Shown here one piece after another: positions 8,498 through 19,539 of a stretch of DNA of 64,000 nucleotides. The translations under genes and the position numbers were made by a program. The notes beneath the pieces are model-generated. The model saw nothing but the letters and a program-made list of their open reading frames with translations. It was not told the origin of the DNA and did no database searches. The stretch's first letter is position 1. The number at the start of each line of letters is the position of its first letter. The stretch lies in contig NZ_CP060724.1 of NCBI RefSeq assembly GCF_014397255.1, forward strand, positions 1,488,001 to 1,552,000, in the 5' to 3' direction. The DNA is from Weissella diestrammenae (GTDB taxonomy: Bacteria > Bacillota > Bacilli > Lactobacillales > Lactobacillaceae).

Positions 8498-10186
8498 GTG
8501 GAAGTTGTTACAGAAATTACCAATATTGAATTTGGTAAAATGATTAACGCGGCAGCAAATGCGTTAAAGGATAATGCTGATAAAATTAATAAGTTGAATG
8601 TGTTCCCAGTGCCAGATGGTGATACTGGAACAAATATGACACTATCAATGGCATCTGGCGCTGAATATGAACGCGATGAAATGGACACTAAATTAGGTGT
8701 TTTAGCACAAGCAACATCAAAAGGATTATTGATGGGAGCCCGTGGTAATTCTGGGGTTATCTTGTCCCAAATTTTCCGTGGCTTTGCGCATGCGGTGAAA
8801 GATCAAGAGACATTATCAGCACGTAGCTTTGCGGACGGCTTGATGGGCGGTGCAGAAACTGCTTATAAGGCTGTGATGAAACCAACAGAGGGGACCATAT
8901 TGACTGTCATCCGAGAGGCTGCATCTGCGGCTAATCAGGTAGCAAAGAAATCTGATGATGTTGTAATTGTCGCCCAAGCTGCTTATGAAGCTGCTGAAAA
9001 AGCGTTAGCAACAACGCCAGATTTGCTACCTGTTTTGAAGGAAGTAGGCGTTGTGGATTCTGGGGGGCAAGGATTGGTCATTGTTCTTGAAGCTTTCTTT
9101 GCAGTTCTTTCAGGCCAAGAAGTTAATCATCAAGCAGTAGATAATGCTGGTCTTGAAGCGATGATTAAAGAAATGCACAATACTGGCGTTCAAGGAGAAC
9201 TTAATCCCGCTAGCATCGAATATGGTTATTGTACTGAAATGATGGTGGACCTTGGCATTGGTACGACTTTTGAAAATGAATTTGATTATGAAACTTTCTA
9301 TAACTATTTGGCCGAATTAGGTGATTCATTGTTAGTCATTAACGATGATGAGGTTGTAAAAGTCCATGTGCATACTGAACACCCTGGACAAGTCTTTGAA
9401 TGGGGCTTGAAGTATGGTTCATTGCGGAAAACCAAAGTTGACAATATGCGTAATCAACAAGCAGAGGCAGCAGAAGCAGCTAACCAGGCCCGTCGTGAAG
9501 AAAGTAAGCAGATTAATGCTGAACCAATTGAAATGGCTGTTATTGCCGTTGCTTCAGGTAATGGTGTTTCTGAATTATTTAAATCATCAGGTGCTAATCT
9601 TGTGATTGACGGTAGCCAAGCCCCATCCACTGCAGATATTGTTGCGGCTATCGAAAAAAGTGGTGCTAGCAATGTTATCATTTTGCCTAATGATTCTAAT
9701 ATTTTCATGGCGGCGGATCAGGCAAAGCAGATTGCAGACGTACCAGTTGAGATAATTAAAAGCCGTACAATTCAACAAGGCTTAACGGCCTTGTTAGTTG
9801 GCTTTAATCCAGATGCTGATCTGGCCGAGAATACTGAGACCATGACCGAAGCAATGACAGAGGTTAAGTCGGGCTCAGTGACGGTTTCAGTACGTGACAC
9901 CACGTTAAATGGACTTGAGATTCATTCTGGTGATGCGATTGGTATTTTTGATAGCAACATTGTGGTTGCTGAACCTCAGGCTAATATTGATCAAGCTGCT
10001 GTTTCGTTAATGCATAAAATGCTAGACGATGAATCAGAGATTATCACCATTATTTATGGTGCAGAGTCAAGTCAGGCGCAAGCTGAAAAGTTAGCAGAAG
10101 CAATCAATGAAATTGATGATGAACTTGAAGTTGAGATTCATGATGGCGGACAGCCATTGTATCCATTGTTTATTTCAGTTGAGTAG
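8498..10186 (+). CDS. fakA: Fatty acid kinase ATP-binding subunit FakA (DAK2/DegV-like)
   Basis: FakA phosphorylates fatty acids bound to FakB, so that exogenous fatty acids enter phospholipid synthesis through PlsX/PlsY. The 562-residue protein starts with a DAK2 ATP-binding domain (about 10-200) carrying VPDGDTGTNMTLSM and GARGNSGVILSQ. A middle domain contains VVKVHVHTEHPGQVFEWGL, and a C-terminal domain ends YPLFISVE. It starts with GTG at 8498 behind a CGGAGGA box. In many relatives recG follows immediately; here recG is about 31.7 kb away. Confidence 0.93.
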   Translation: MEVVTEITNIEFGKMINAAANALKDNADKINKLNVFPVPDGDTGTNMTLSMASGAEYERDEMDTKLGVLAQATSKGLLMGARGNSGVILSQIFRGFAHAVKDQETLSARSFADGLMGGAETAYKAVMKPTEGTILTVIREAASAANQVAKKSDDVVIVAQAAYEAAEKALATTPDLLPVLKEVGVVDSGGQGLVIVLEAFFAVLSGQEVNHQAVDNAGLEAMIKEMHNTGVQGELNPASIEYGYCTEMMVDLGIGTTFENEFDYETFYNYLAELGDSLLVINDDEVVKVHVHTEHPGQVFEWGLKYGSLRKTKVDNMRNQQAEAAEAANQARREESKQINAEPIEMAVIAVASGNGVSELFKSSGANLVIDGSQAPSTADIVAAIEKSGASNVIILPNDSNIFMAADQAKQIADVPVEIIKSRTIQQGLTALLVGFNPDADLAENTETMTEAMTEVKSGSVTVSVRDTTLNGLEIHSGDAIGIFDSNIVVAEPQANIDQAAVSLMHKMLDDESEIITIIYGAESSQAQAEKLAEAINEIDDELEVEIHDGGQPLYPLFISVE

Positions 10187-10240
10187 TAAGATCAGTGAAT
10201 TAAAAAATGTTATTAATAATTAGACAGGGGTGTACTTGAA

Positions 10241-11122
10241 ATGAAAGGTATTATTTTAGCAGGCGGATCTGGAACGCGACTATATCCAATTACTAAAGCG
10301 ACGAGTAAACAATTGGTACCAATTTATGATAAGCCAATGATTTATTATCCTATGTCGGTTTTGATGTTGGCAGGAATACGTGATATTTTATTGATTTCTA
10401 CGCCTGAATTTATTTCGCAATTCGAGGATTTATTTGGAGATGGTCATAATTTGGGGTTAAACATTGAATATATGATTCAAGAACAACCTAATGGATTGGC
10501 CGAGGCATTCATTCTTGGTGAAACATTTATCGGTCAGGATTCTGTGGCGTTAGTTCTTGGAGATAATATTTTTTATGGTGCTGGGCTGTCTCAAATGTTG
10601 ATGGATGCATCTTCAAAATCCGACGGTGCGACTGTTTTCGGTTATCAAGTACATGATCCTGAACGTTTCGGAGTAATCGAGTTTAATGCGGAACAAAAAG
10701 CTGTCTCAATTGAAGAGAAGCCAAAGAAACCAAAAAGCAACTTTGCAGTAACTGGTTTGTATTTTTATGATAATGATGTTGTTGAGATTGCAAAAAAAGT
10801 GAAGCCTTCTGATAGGGGAGAACTTGAAATTTCAACAATAAATCAAGAGTATTTGGATCGAGGGAAACTCGATGTTAAATTAATGGGCCGAGGTTATGCA
10901 TGGCTGGATACTGGCACACATGATTCGCTACTTGAAGCATCAAATTTCATTGCAACTATTCAAAAACAACAAAATCTAAAGGTTGCTTCCCTAGAAGAAA
11001 TTGCCTATCGCATGAATTATATTTCTGCGGATCAGCTACTTGAATTAGCACAACCTTTAAAGAAAAATGATTATGGACAATATCTATTGCGGGTCGTTAA
11101 TGAAGAAATGATGGGTAAATAG
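10241..11122 (+). CDS. rfbA: Glucose-1-phosphate thymidylyltransferase (RmlA)
   Basis: Makes dTDP-glucose from dTTP and glucose 1-phosphate, the entry step of dTDP-deoxysugar synthesis. The 293 residues show the nucleotidyltransferase signature [27 protein letters not shown] (split here: GGSGTRLYP then [12 protein letters not shown]), GDNIFYG and VEEKP-like [11 protein letters not shown]. The ATG at 10241 follows CAGGGGTG. It opens the surface-sugar locus. No terminator is visible between fakA and this gene, so partial readthrough from fakA is possible. Confidence 0.96.
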   Translation: MKGIILAGGSGTRLYPITKATSKQLVPIYDKPMIYYPMSVLMLAGIRDILLISTPEFISQFEDLFGDGHNLGLNIEYMIQEQPNGLAEAFILGETFIGQDSVALVLGDNIFYGAGLSQMLMDASSKSDGATVFGYQVHDPERFGVIEFNAEQKAVSIEEKPKKPKSNFAVTGLYFYDNDVVEIAKKVKPSDRGELEISTINQEYLDRGKLDVKLMGRGYAWLDTGTHDSLLEASNFIATIQKQQNLKVASLEEIAYRMNYISADQLLELAQPLKKNDYGQYLLRVVNEEMMGK

Positions 11123-11140
11123 GTAGCTTGGAGAACTAAG

Positions 11141-11563
11141 TTGAAATTAGAAGAATTAATGAAAAAATTTTTGCGGGATGAGCGGGTGCGCTTTTTAGCA
11201 GTTGGCGGATTCAATACAGTTTTTGGATTCGTCCTTTTTGCGTTATTTGAAAGACTGCTAAAAAATCTATCTGGTGGATATATGTATGCACTAGTTATCG
11301 CGCAAGTTATTTCACTTTTTGTTGCATATTGGATGCATCGTACTTTGACATTTAAAGTTAAGGGACATTTTTGGCGTGATCTTTTCCGATTTACTATGGT
11401 AAATGCAGTTGGTTATGGTATTAACTTAGTTGCTTTGCCTTTATTTGTAAATTTACTACACATGGAACCGTTAATTGCACAATTTATTATTTTACTTGTG
11501 ACAACGGTTATAAGTTATGTCGGACACAAAATGTTTTCGTTTAGGAGGAACCAGAATGGTTGA
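11141..11563 (+). CDS. GtrA-family membrane protein (lipid-linked sugar flippase candidate)
   Basis: A 140-residue protein with four predicted membrane helices, typical of GtrA. FLAVGGFNTVFGFVLFALFE, YALVIAQVISLFVAYWMHRTLTFK, an FRFTMVNAVGYGINLVALPLFV segment and FIILLVTTVISYVGHKMFSFRR are in the family order. GtrA proteins are thought to flip undecaprenyl-phosphate sugars across the membrane. The start is TTG at 11141, supported by TTGGAG seven bases upstream; an ATG at 11159 has no such site. The end overlaps the next gene by 8 bases. Confidence 0.88.
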   Translation: MKLEELMKKFLRDERVRFLAVGGFNTVFGFVLFALFERLLKNLSGGYMYALVIAQVISLFVAYWMHRTLTFKVKGHFWRDLFRFTMVNAVGYGINLVALPLFVNLLHMEPLIAQFIILLVTTVISYVGHKMFSFRRNQNG

Positions 11564-12377
11564 TGTATCGGTTGTCATTCCAGCGTACAAATCTAGTAAT
11601 TTTATAGAAGAGACAGTGCAATCGGTTTTGACTCAAAAGGGTGTTGATTTTGAGGTGATTGTCTCGTTACAAGGTCCAGAAGACGGATCACGTGAAATTT
11701 TAAATAACTTGCAACAAAAGTACGATGTTTTAAAAGTACTTGATGCACCTGAAGGGGCGGCTAAAGAAAACTTTACTTTTGTTTCCAATCAAGCAATGGG
11801 TAAATATATTAAATTATTACCTTCTGATGATGTTTTGTTACCTGGAATATTAAAACGACAATTTGACTTACTGGAATCGCACTCTGGTTCAGTAGTTACA
11901 GCCTCGCTACGAGAAATTATTGATGAAAACAATCAAGTGATTAAAAAATCATGGGGCTTAATGGGACTATCTCATCCTATGCCTGGTGCGGTTGTGATGC
12001 GGAAAGTTATCGCTTCGGGCATTAATGTTCTGGGTGAGCCTGGTGGCGTAACTATGTTGAAATCAGCTTTTGATCAAGCAGGGGGATGGGATTTCACTAG
12101 GCCATATACAATGGACCTAGAAACATATTTACATGTTTTAGCATTCGGTGATTTTGTTCCAGATCGTCAGGTTGGTGTCAAGTTTAGAATAAGCTCGGGT
12201 CAATGGACAGCTGCCTTGCAAGATGTTCAAGCTAAAAATGTGAAGGATATGAATGCTGATATGGCAAGAAGATGGCCTGAAATAGTTACTAAAAGTGTTG
12301 TGATTCGTGGGAACATTATGGCTGATTTAATGCAATTTGCACGAGGCATGGTGTTTAAATTGAGGAGAATTGAGTAA
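11556..12377 (+). CDS. Family 2 glycosyltransferase
   Basis: A GT-A fold transferase of 273 residues. The N-terminus VSVVIPAYKSSNFIEETVQSVLTQ and the acidic metal site LLPSDDVLLPG are typical of GT2. No membrane helices are evident. The ATG at 11556 has a perfect AGGAGG at 11543-11548; the longer frame starting inside gtrA is rejected. Its donor and acceptor cannot be read from sequence. Its place between the GtrA protein and the large membrane protein suggests that it builds the decorated surface glycan. Confidence 0.87.
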   Translation: MVDVSVVIPAYKSSNFIEETVQSVLTQKGVDFEVIVSLQGPEDGSREILNNLQQKYDVLKVLDAPEGAAKENFTFVSNQAMGKYIKLLPSDDVLLPGILKRQFDLLESHSGSVVTASLREIIDENNQVIKKSWGLMGLSHPMPGAVVMRKVIASGINVLGEPGGVTMLKSAFDQAGGWDFTRPYTMDLETYLHVLAFGDFVPDRQVGVKFRISSGQWTAALQDVQAKNVKDMNADMARRWPEIVTKSVVIRGNIMADLMQFARGMVFKLRRIE

Positions 12378-14593
12378 TGAATATGAGAAAAGAACGGCAA
12401 TCAGGTTGGATTTATAATTTGATTTTTATCGTCTCGGTCTTTTTAATAGCATTGATTCCTTTGATTTTTTTTAAAGATTTTTATTTCTTAGACGACAGTC
12501 AACGCGCAGCAGCGGGACAATGGTACGAGGTTGGTAGAGAAATTTCCAATGGTCATTTGCCAGTTTTAAATATAGCTGCACAAGGATCTGGTAACTATTT
12601 AGCTGAAGGTCAATGGGGGACGTTTAGCCCATTGCAATGGCTTATCGGGTTGGCGGTTTATCATTCAAATAATTTTGCATTTACGATTAGTTTTCTAAAG
12701 GTCATAACGTTAATTGTTTTTGCAATGGGGGTTCGACAACTTGCTACGTCATTTGGTGCAAAACGTGAATGGGCTTTTTTGGCTGGTATCACGGCGCCTT
12801 TTGTTGGGTTTACACTTTTTGCGGGTGGAGGATCGTGGGTAACCGATTTACTTGTGTCTGCTATGTTACCTTGGTTCTGGCTTGCATTACGACAGTTCTT
12901 AATTCGACGAAAATATATTGTAATGACGTTCATCGTGGGATACTCGATTATCACGATAGGCTATGTATTTGGCACATTAATGATGGTTGCTGTAATGTTT
13001 GGTATCATTATCCAATCATTAGTTTTAAAAGATTGGCAGACGTTAAGAAGAAATATATTAATCGGTATCCCACTTGGATTGATTGCAGTTGCAGTTTATT
13101 TACCAGGCATTTTGGTTTCGCATGTTACTATGCGTAGTGCTACGGATATTGTTAATGATAACTTTTTGTCACCTAATTTAGGAGAATTGGTGACCGCTTA
13201 TTCGCCTGTTCATTATCCAGAATTAAGCACATGGTGGGCTACTGGGAATGTTACTTATATGCCTTTGACTTATATAAGTTGGATTCTTCTTTTTGTGTCT
13301 TTTGTTAATTTAAGTCGATTATCTCAATTTATTAAGACACATAAGGCAGATTTATTACAATTAGGCTTTCCAACGATAATTAGTTTTATATTTTTGTTTG
13401 GACCAAGTGCCATTGGACCACTACGCTTTCCAATTAGACATTTTGCATATTTTGGACAGTTTACAATTATTATTGTGGCTGTCGTTATATCTCAAATGGG
13501 GATTGTCTTTTCACGTAGGCGAGTTGTTGCATTCTCTATATTTTCTTTATTAGGGGGATACCTTCAATATGCAAGCACACCGGAAAGAGTAAAAACCATT
13601 TTATTCACAAATATTGGTATCTTTATTGGTGTGTTATTGATGACGTGGATTATCGATGGGCATGCACAAAAAATCTCTCGATATGCAACTAGCGCTTTCA
13701 TAACTATAGCTATTTTGCTCACAGCTTCTGTGACTTTAATTCAGCAACGAGTAGTGGGACGAGCCGCTGATGTTAATTCAGAAAATTCTGTCGTAACCTA
13801 CCATTATCCTAAGTTTAATATGCCAACAACTAAGGAAAAGGTTGATGAGCAAGCTAAGTATTTCGTAGGAAACTCACTAGTTCTTGGTAATTCGCAAAAA
13901 ACAATTGTCGGAAACAATTGGTACATTGCTCAAAAACCATCTATTAATGTTTATTCCCCAGTAGGTTTTCAATCATTTGCTGAGGATGTTCGTAGTGGTG
14001 ACCCGACTTTTGTTCCGAATAGCACTTATAAAAAGTTGTTTTCATATGATAAGAAAACACATGAGAAAATAGTTGATTTGCTGTCAATTAGAACGGTTGG
14101 TATATCGAAATCAACAACTGATCATATTTATTCAGATATTGTTAATAAAAAAATAATTCCTGAGGGCTGGCATATTAATCATGTTGATGATGAATTAGTT
14201 GTTATTACGAGAAATCATTCAGTAGAAAAGGCGGGCTCAGTTGTTTGGACGAGTCAAAATCATGTCACCTATAAAGAACAAAATAATGGAAACTTTACTT
14301 TACGTGTGCCTGCTAGTAATAAGGCGACGCAAGTTGTGTTATCAAGAATGAATTGGCCTGGGTATGAAATTAGCAAAGGCCATGCAAATGTAGGAAGTGC
14401 ATTGCGGAAATATCTGTTAACTATAAATGTTAATGCATCTAATAAAGAGCAAACAATTGAGGTGAAATATCATGCACCTGGATTTAGTATTGCATGTATC
14501 CTAATTGCTGTATCATTTGGAATGATAATTTTATTAGCATTAGTTAAAAGTTTCTCCTGGAAATTAAATAAAAGATACTTAGTTGAGAAATGA
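12377..14593 (+). CDS. Polytopic membrane protein, probable GT-C glycosyltransferase (YfhO-like)
   Basis: A 738-residue protein with about a dozen hydrophobic helices in the first 450 residues, a long extracytoplasmic region (about 450-690) and one C-terminal helix (FSIACILIAVSFGMIILLALV). An acidic pair, FLDDSQRA, sits just after the first helix, where GT-C enzymes carry their catalytic Asp. The C-terminal beta-rich part (VVLSRMNWPGYEIS and KEQTIEVKYHAPG) resembles the YfhO family. I infer transfer of an undecaprenyl-phosphate sugar to a surface polymer. The start overlaps the GT2 stop by one base; GAGGAG lies upstream. Confidence 0.75.
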   Translation: MNMRKERQSGWIYNLIFIVSVFLIALIPLIFFKDFYFLDDSQRAAAGQWYEVGREISNGHLPVLNIAAQGSGNYLAEGQWGTFSPLQWLIGLAVYHSNNFAFTISFLKVITLIVFAMGVRQLATSFGAKREWAFLAGITAPFVGFTLFAGGGSWVTDLLVSAMLPWFWLALRQFLIRRKYIVMTFIVGYSIITIGYVFGTLMMVAVMFGIIIQSLVLKDWQTLRRNILIGIPLGLIAVAVYLPGILVSHVTMRSATDIVNDNFLSPNLGELVTAYSPVHYPELSTWWATGNVTYMPLTYISWILLFVSFVNLSRLSQFIKTHKADLLQLGFPTIISFIFLFGPSAIGPLRFPIRHFAYFGQFTIIIVAVVISQMGIVFSRRRVVAFSIFSLLGGYLQYASTPERVKTILFTNIGIFIGVLLMTWIIDGHAQKISRYATSAFITIAILLTASVTLIQQRVVGRAADVNSENSVVTYHYPKFNMPTTKEKVDEQAKYFVGNSLVLGNSQKTIVGNNWYIAQKPSINVYSPVGFQSFAEDVRSGDPTFVPNSTYKKLFSYDKKTHEKIVDLLSIRTVGISKSTTDHIYSDIVNKKIIPEGWHINHVDDELVVITRNHSVEKAGSVVWTSQNHVTYKEQNNGNFTLRVPASNKATQVVLSRMNWPGYEISKGHANVGSALRKYLLTINVNASNKEQTIEVKYHAPGFSIACILIAVSFGMIILLALVKSFSWKLNKRYLVEK

Positions 14594-14603
14594 GGAAGTG
14601 ATT

Positions 14604-16620
<2,017 letters not shown>

Positions 16621-16665
16621 TGGTTGGAATCCGGCATAGCTTCTGTTCAAAAAAGAGGTCTTAGA

Positions 16666-17496
16666 ATGAAAATTTTAGTTACCGGTGCGAATGGCTTCTT
16701 GGGTCGCGGCATTGTTTCTCAACTATTAAATTTAGGCAATGAGGTTGTTGCAACTGATCGCTCAACACAATTAGTGACAGATTTAGCACAGAGAGTCGAT
16801 GCAGATTTGTTTTCTGTCGACGATCCATACAATTTCTTTGGGCAACCAGATGCTGTATTACATCTGGCGTATCGTAATGGATTTGTGCTAAATGCGGAAA
16901 CACATTTAGAGGACTTGGCCTTGCATGCTAACTTCATCAAGTTACTTGTTGAAGGTGGTATTAAAAAGGTTGCCATTATGGGTACAATGCATGAAATTGG
17001 GTTTCATGAAGGAAGCGTTGATGAAACAACACCAACCAATCCAATGAATTTTTATGGAATTGCAAAAAATGCATTACGTGACTATACAAAAATTGTGACG
17101 AACCAAGCTGGCGTTCAAATGCAGTGGTTACGGGCGTATTATATTGTTGAAAACACAGCGTATGGTAATTCGATCTTTTCCAAATTATATCAGGCTGATG
17201 AAAATGGTGATTCTGAATTTCCATTTACATCAGGCAAAACACAGTATGATTTCTTAGACTATGCTGATTTTGCTAATTATGTTGCACATGTGGTTAGTCA
17301 AAATGATATTGATGGCATTATTAATATTTCCTCAGGAGAACCAGTTTCTTTGTCAAGTCGAGTCGAACGTTTTATTAAAGAAAATAATCTGACAATTAAA
17401 TTGGCTTATGGTAAGTTTCCAGATCGTCCTTTTGATCCAAAGGCAATTTGGGGAAATAATCAAAAACTTAACATGATTATGAATGAGGAAAATTGA
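16666..17496 (+). CDS. NAD-dependent epimerase/dehydratase family SDR, probable 4-ketoreductase
   Basis: A 276-residue extended SDR. It shows the Rossmann motif ILVTGANGFLGRGI and the catalytic Tyr-Lys pair in NFYGIAKNALRDY. An active-site Ser is not obvious; the equivalent segment reads IMGTMHEIG. It sits between rfbB and rfbC where rfbD would be expected, but it does not look like a canonical RmlD. By position it could reduce the 4-keto group of a dTDP-4-keto-deoxyhexose, as EryBIV or the deoxytalose reductase Tll do. The ATG at 16666 follows AGAGG at 16654-16658. The exact product is unknown. Confidence 0.8.
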   Translation: MKILVTGANGFLGRGIVSQLLNLGNEVVATDRSTQLVTDLAQRVDADLFSVDDPYNFFGQPDAVLHLAYRNGFVLNAETHLEDLALHANFIKLLVEGGIKKVAIMGTMHEIGFHEGSVDETTPTNPMNFYGIAKNALRDYTKIVTNQAGVQMQWLRAYYIVENTAYGNSIFSKLYQADENGDSEFPFTSGKTQYDFLDYADFANYVAHVVSQNDIDGIINISSGEPVSLSSRVERFIKENNLTIKLAYGKFPDRPFDPKAIWGNNQKLNMIMNEEN

Positions 17497-17498
17497 AT

Positions 17499-18074
17499 AT
17501 GACAAAATATAATGTAATAGATACAAAACTTCAGGATGTTAAAATACTGGAACAGCCATATTTTGGTGATAGTCGTGGTTTTCTAACTGAAGATTATTCG
17601 GTTAAAGATTTATTATCTGCAGGAATTGATATCAATGTTGTATTGGAATTTCATTCGTACACTGCCAATGCTGGTACTCTACGTGGATTGCATATTCAGG
17701 ATGGTATACATTCTCAGGCTAAGCTGGTCCGTGTTATTACCGGCGTTGTTTACGATGTATTAGTAGATGTTCGAAAAGGGTCACCAACATTTGGACATTG
17801 GCAAAGTTTTATTCTTTCTGAGAGTAATGGCCGTCAATTATATGTACCTCGGGGATTTGCTCATGGTTGGTTGGCATTGTCTGATAATGTTAACTTTACT
17901 TATAAGGTTGATAATTACTATGCGCCTGAATCTGAAACACCAATTGCATTTGATGACCCAATGTTTAACATCGAATGGCCAATTGCACCAGAGAAAATGA
18001 TTCTTTCGGATAAAGACCGTCACAATCCAAACTATGTAGATGCCGGTATTACGGCAATTTATGGTGAAATTTAA
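17499..18074 (+). CDS. rfbC: dTDP-4-keto-6-deoxyhexose 3,5-(or 5-)epimerase, RmlC family
   Basis: A 191-residue cupin of the RmlC family. The catalytic base H65 is in TLRGLHIQ and the catalytic Tyr135 is in NFTYKVDNYYAPESE, with the usual 70-residue separation. FVPRGFAHG-like YVPRGFAHGW is also present. The family inverts C5 alone or C3 and C5, turning D-sugars into L-sugars. The ATG at 17499 has GAGGAA upstream and lies 2 bases after the SDR stop. Whether it acts on the 6-deoxy or the 2,6-dideoxy intermediate (as EryBVII does) cannot be read from sequence. Confidence 0.9.
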   Translation: MTKYNVIDTKLQDVKILEQPYFGDSRGFLTEDYSVKDLLSAGIDINVVLEFHSYTANAGTLRGLHIQDGIHSQAKLVRVITGVVYDVLVDVRKGSPTFGHWQSFILSESNGRQLYVPRGFAHGWLALSDNVNFTYKVDNYYAPESETPIAFDDPMFNIEWPIAPEKMILSDKDRHNPNYVDAGITAIYGEI

Positions 18075-18080
18075 AGGTAA

Positions 18081-18107
18081 AAGGATGGAACATTAAGCTC
18101 CATCCTT
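18081..18107 (+). terminator. Stem-loop after rfbC (weak terminator or attenuator)
   Basis: AAGGATGGA (18081-18089) pairs perfectly with TCCATCCTT (18099-18107). The following sequence, ATTTTGAAG, is only weakly T-rich. It may partly terminate transcription before the 2,3-dehydratase gene, whose start lies 24 bases downstream. Confidence 0.55.
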
Positions 18108-18130
18108 ATTTTGAAGATATGGAGACTTTG

Positions 18131-19525
18131 ATGACAGAAAAATTAACACAAGACATTCTAAGGTCTTGGCAATGTGAAGAAGGCAATGTTAATTCGTATC
18201 AAGATATTCTTAATTGGATTACAGACCGGAATAAAAAAACAACTGTTGAGGTAAATCCAATTACTTTGGATCAATCGAATAGTTGGTATCATGATCAAAA
18301 GAACGGCTATATTACGAATGTTAATCATGGTTTTTTTCAAATTTCTGGTATTCAACTATTTGAAGATCAAGAATTAGTAAAAGAGCAACCAATCATCTTA
18401 CAAACTGAAATTGGCTTTTTGGGAATGATTATTAAAAAAGTTGATGGGGTTCTTAATTTTTTGATGCAAGCTAAAATTGAGCCTGGTAATATTAATGCTG
18501 TGCAATTGTCGCCAACTATTCAAGCAACAAAAAGCAATTTCACTGCAAAACATGGTGGGAAAAAGCCGGCATATCTGGATTATTTTTTAAATTCTGAGAA
18601 TTATCAAGTTCTTTATGATCAAATTCAGTCAGAACAAAGTGGACGTTTTTATAAGAAACGTAACCGAAATATGATTGTTTTTGTTGAAGATGAGATTGAA
18701 TTGTTACCAAATTTTAAATGGATGACATTAGGACAAATTAAAAAAATGTTAGACGAGCCTAATCTTATCAATATGGATACACGTACGGTTATTTCTGGCA
18801 TTCCTTTTCAAACGCGTCATTATTCTGATAAAGATTTGGAACTTTTATCGGAAACATTTACAGATATAAGTATGTTCAACTCTATATTTATTAGTGAACC
18901 TAGTGATTATTTACCTCAGATTACAAAAAAAATAAATGATTATAAAATGTTTACAAACTGCTGGACCCGAATAGTGCCTATATCAGAGATGAAGTCTTGG
19001 CGACTTAATCAGAACGGGATAAAAAGTTATACTAGTGATAATTTCTCCGTGGGTTATTTTGAGGTTGCAATTGAAGGTCGTGAAATTACAAGTTGGACGC
19101 AACCTTTGATTGTTGCTGAAGGTATTGCAGAATTAGGACTTATTTTGCGAAATCATCACGGTACAAAAGAAATTTTGATTAAGTTAACGCCTGAAATTGG
19201 GACAATGGATGCTATTGAATTAGGACCGACAATTCAATGGGAATCACTTGAACGTGGTGAAGCGCACAACAATGTTGAAAAATTATATTTGGATAACCTA
19301 GAACATAACGATCGCATCTTGCGACACGTTATGCTTTCTGAAGAGGGCGGCCGTTTTTACCACGAACAAAACTTAAATGTAATTATGGAAATTGGAAATG
19401 ATGATTTGCAATCATTACCAGAAAACTATATTTGGGTTAGTTACAGTGCCTTGAACTATTTAATCCAAAGTAATAATGTATTAAATATACAATTACGTAA
19501 TTTACTTTCAATGTTAATGATTTAA
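18131..19525 (+). CDS. NDP-hexose 2,3-dehydratase (EryBVI/TylX3/EvaA family)
   Basis: Removes water across C2-C3 of dTDP-4-keto-6-deoxyglucose, the committed step to 2,6-dideoxysugars. At 464 residues it matches the family length. It shows the known internal duplication. Half one has LMQAKIEPGNINAVQLSP, TIQATKSNF, HGGKKPAYLDYF and SEQSGRFYKKRNRN. Half two has VGYFEVAIEGREITSWTQPL, LTPEIGTMDAIELGPTIQW and SEEGGRFYHEQNLN. GGAG at 18121-18124 supports the ATG at 18131 rather than the ATG at 18119. I recognise the family from these motifs; substrate and product are inferred. Such genes are best known from actinomycete antibiotic clusters. Confidence 0.9.
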   Translation: MTEKLTQDILRSWQCEEGNVNSYQDILNWITDRNKKTTVEVNPITLDQSNSWYHDQKNGYITNVNHGFFQISGIQLFEDQELVKEQPIILQTEIGFLGMIIKKVDGVLNFLMQAKIEPGNINAVQLSPTIQATKSNFTAKHGGKKPAYLDYFLNSENYQVLYDQIQSEQSGRFYKKRNRNMIVFVEDEIELLPNFKWMTLGQIKKMLDEPNLINMDTRTVISGIPFQTRHYSDKDLELLSETFTDISMFNSIFISEPSDYLPQITKKINDYKMFTNCWTRIVPISEMKSWRLNQNGIKSYTSDNFSVGYFEVAIEGREITSWTQPLIVAEGIAELGLILRNHHGTKEILIKLTPEIGTMDAIELGPTIQWESLERGEAHNNVEKLYLDNLEHNDRILRHVMLSEEGGRFYHEQNLNVIMEIGNDDLQSLPENYIWVSYSALNYLIQSNNVLNIQLRNLLSMLMI

Positions 19526-19539
19526 GAAGGGATGAAGTT

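Noticed and set aside
12769-13137. 122-codon plus-strand frame inside the GT-C-like gene
   Set aside because: Out-of-frame shadow with unusual Cys/Trp content and no ribosome site.
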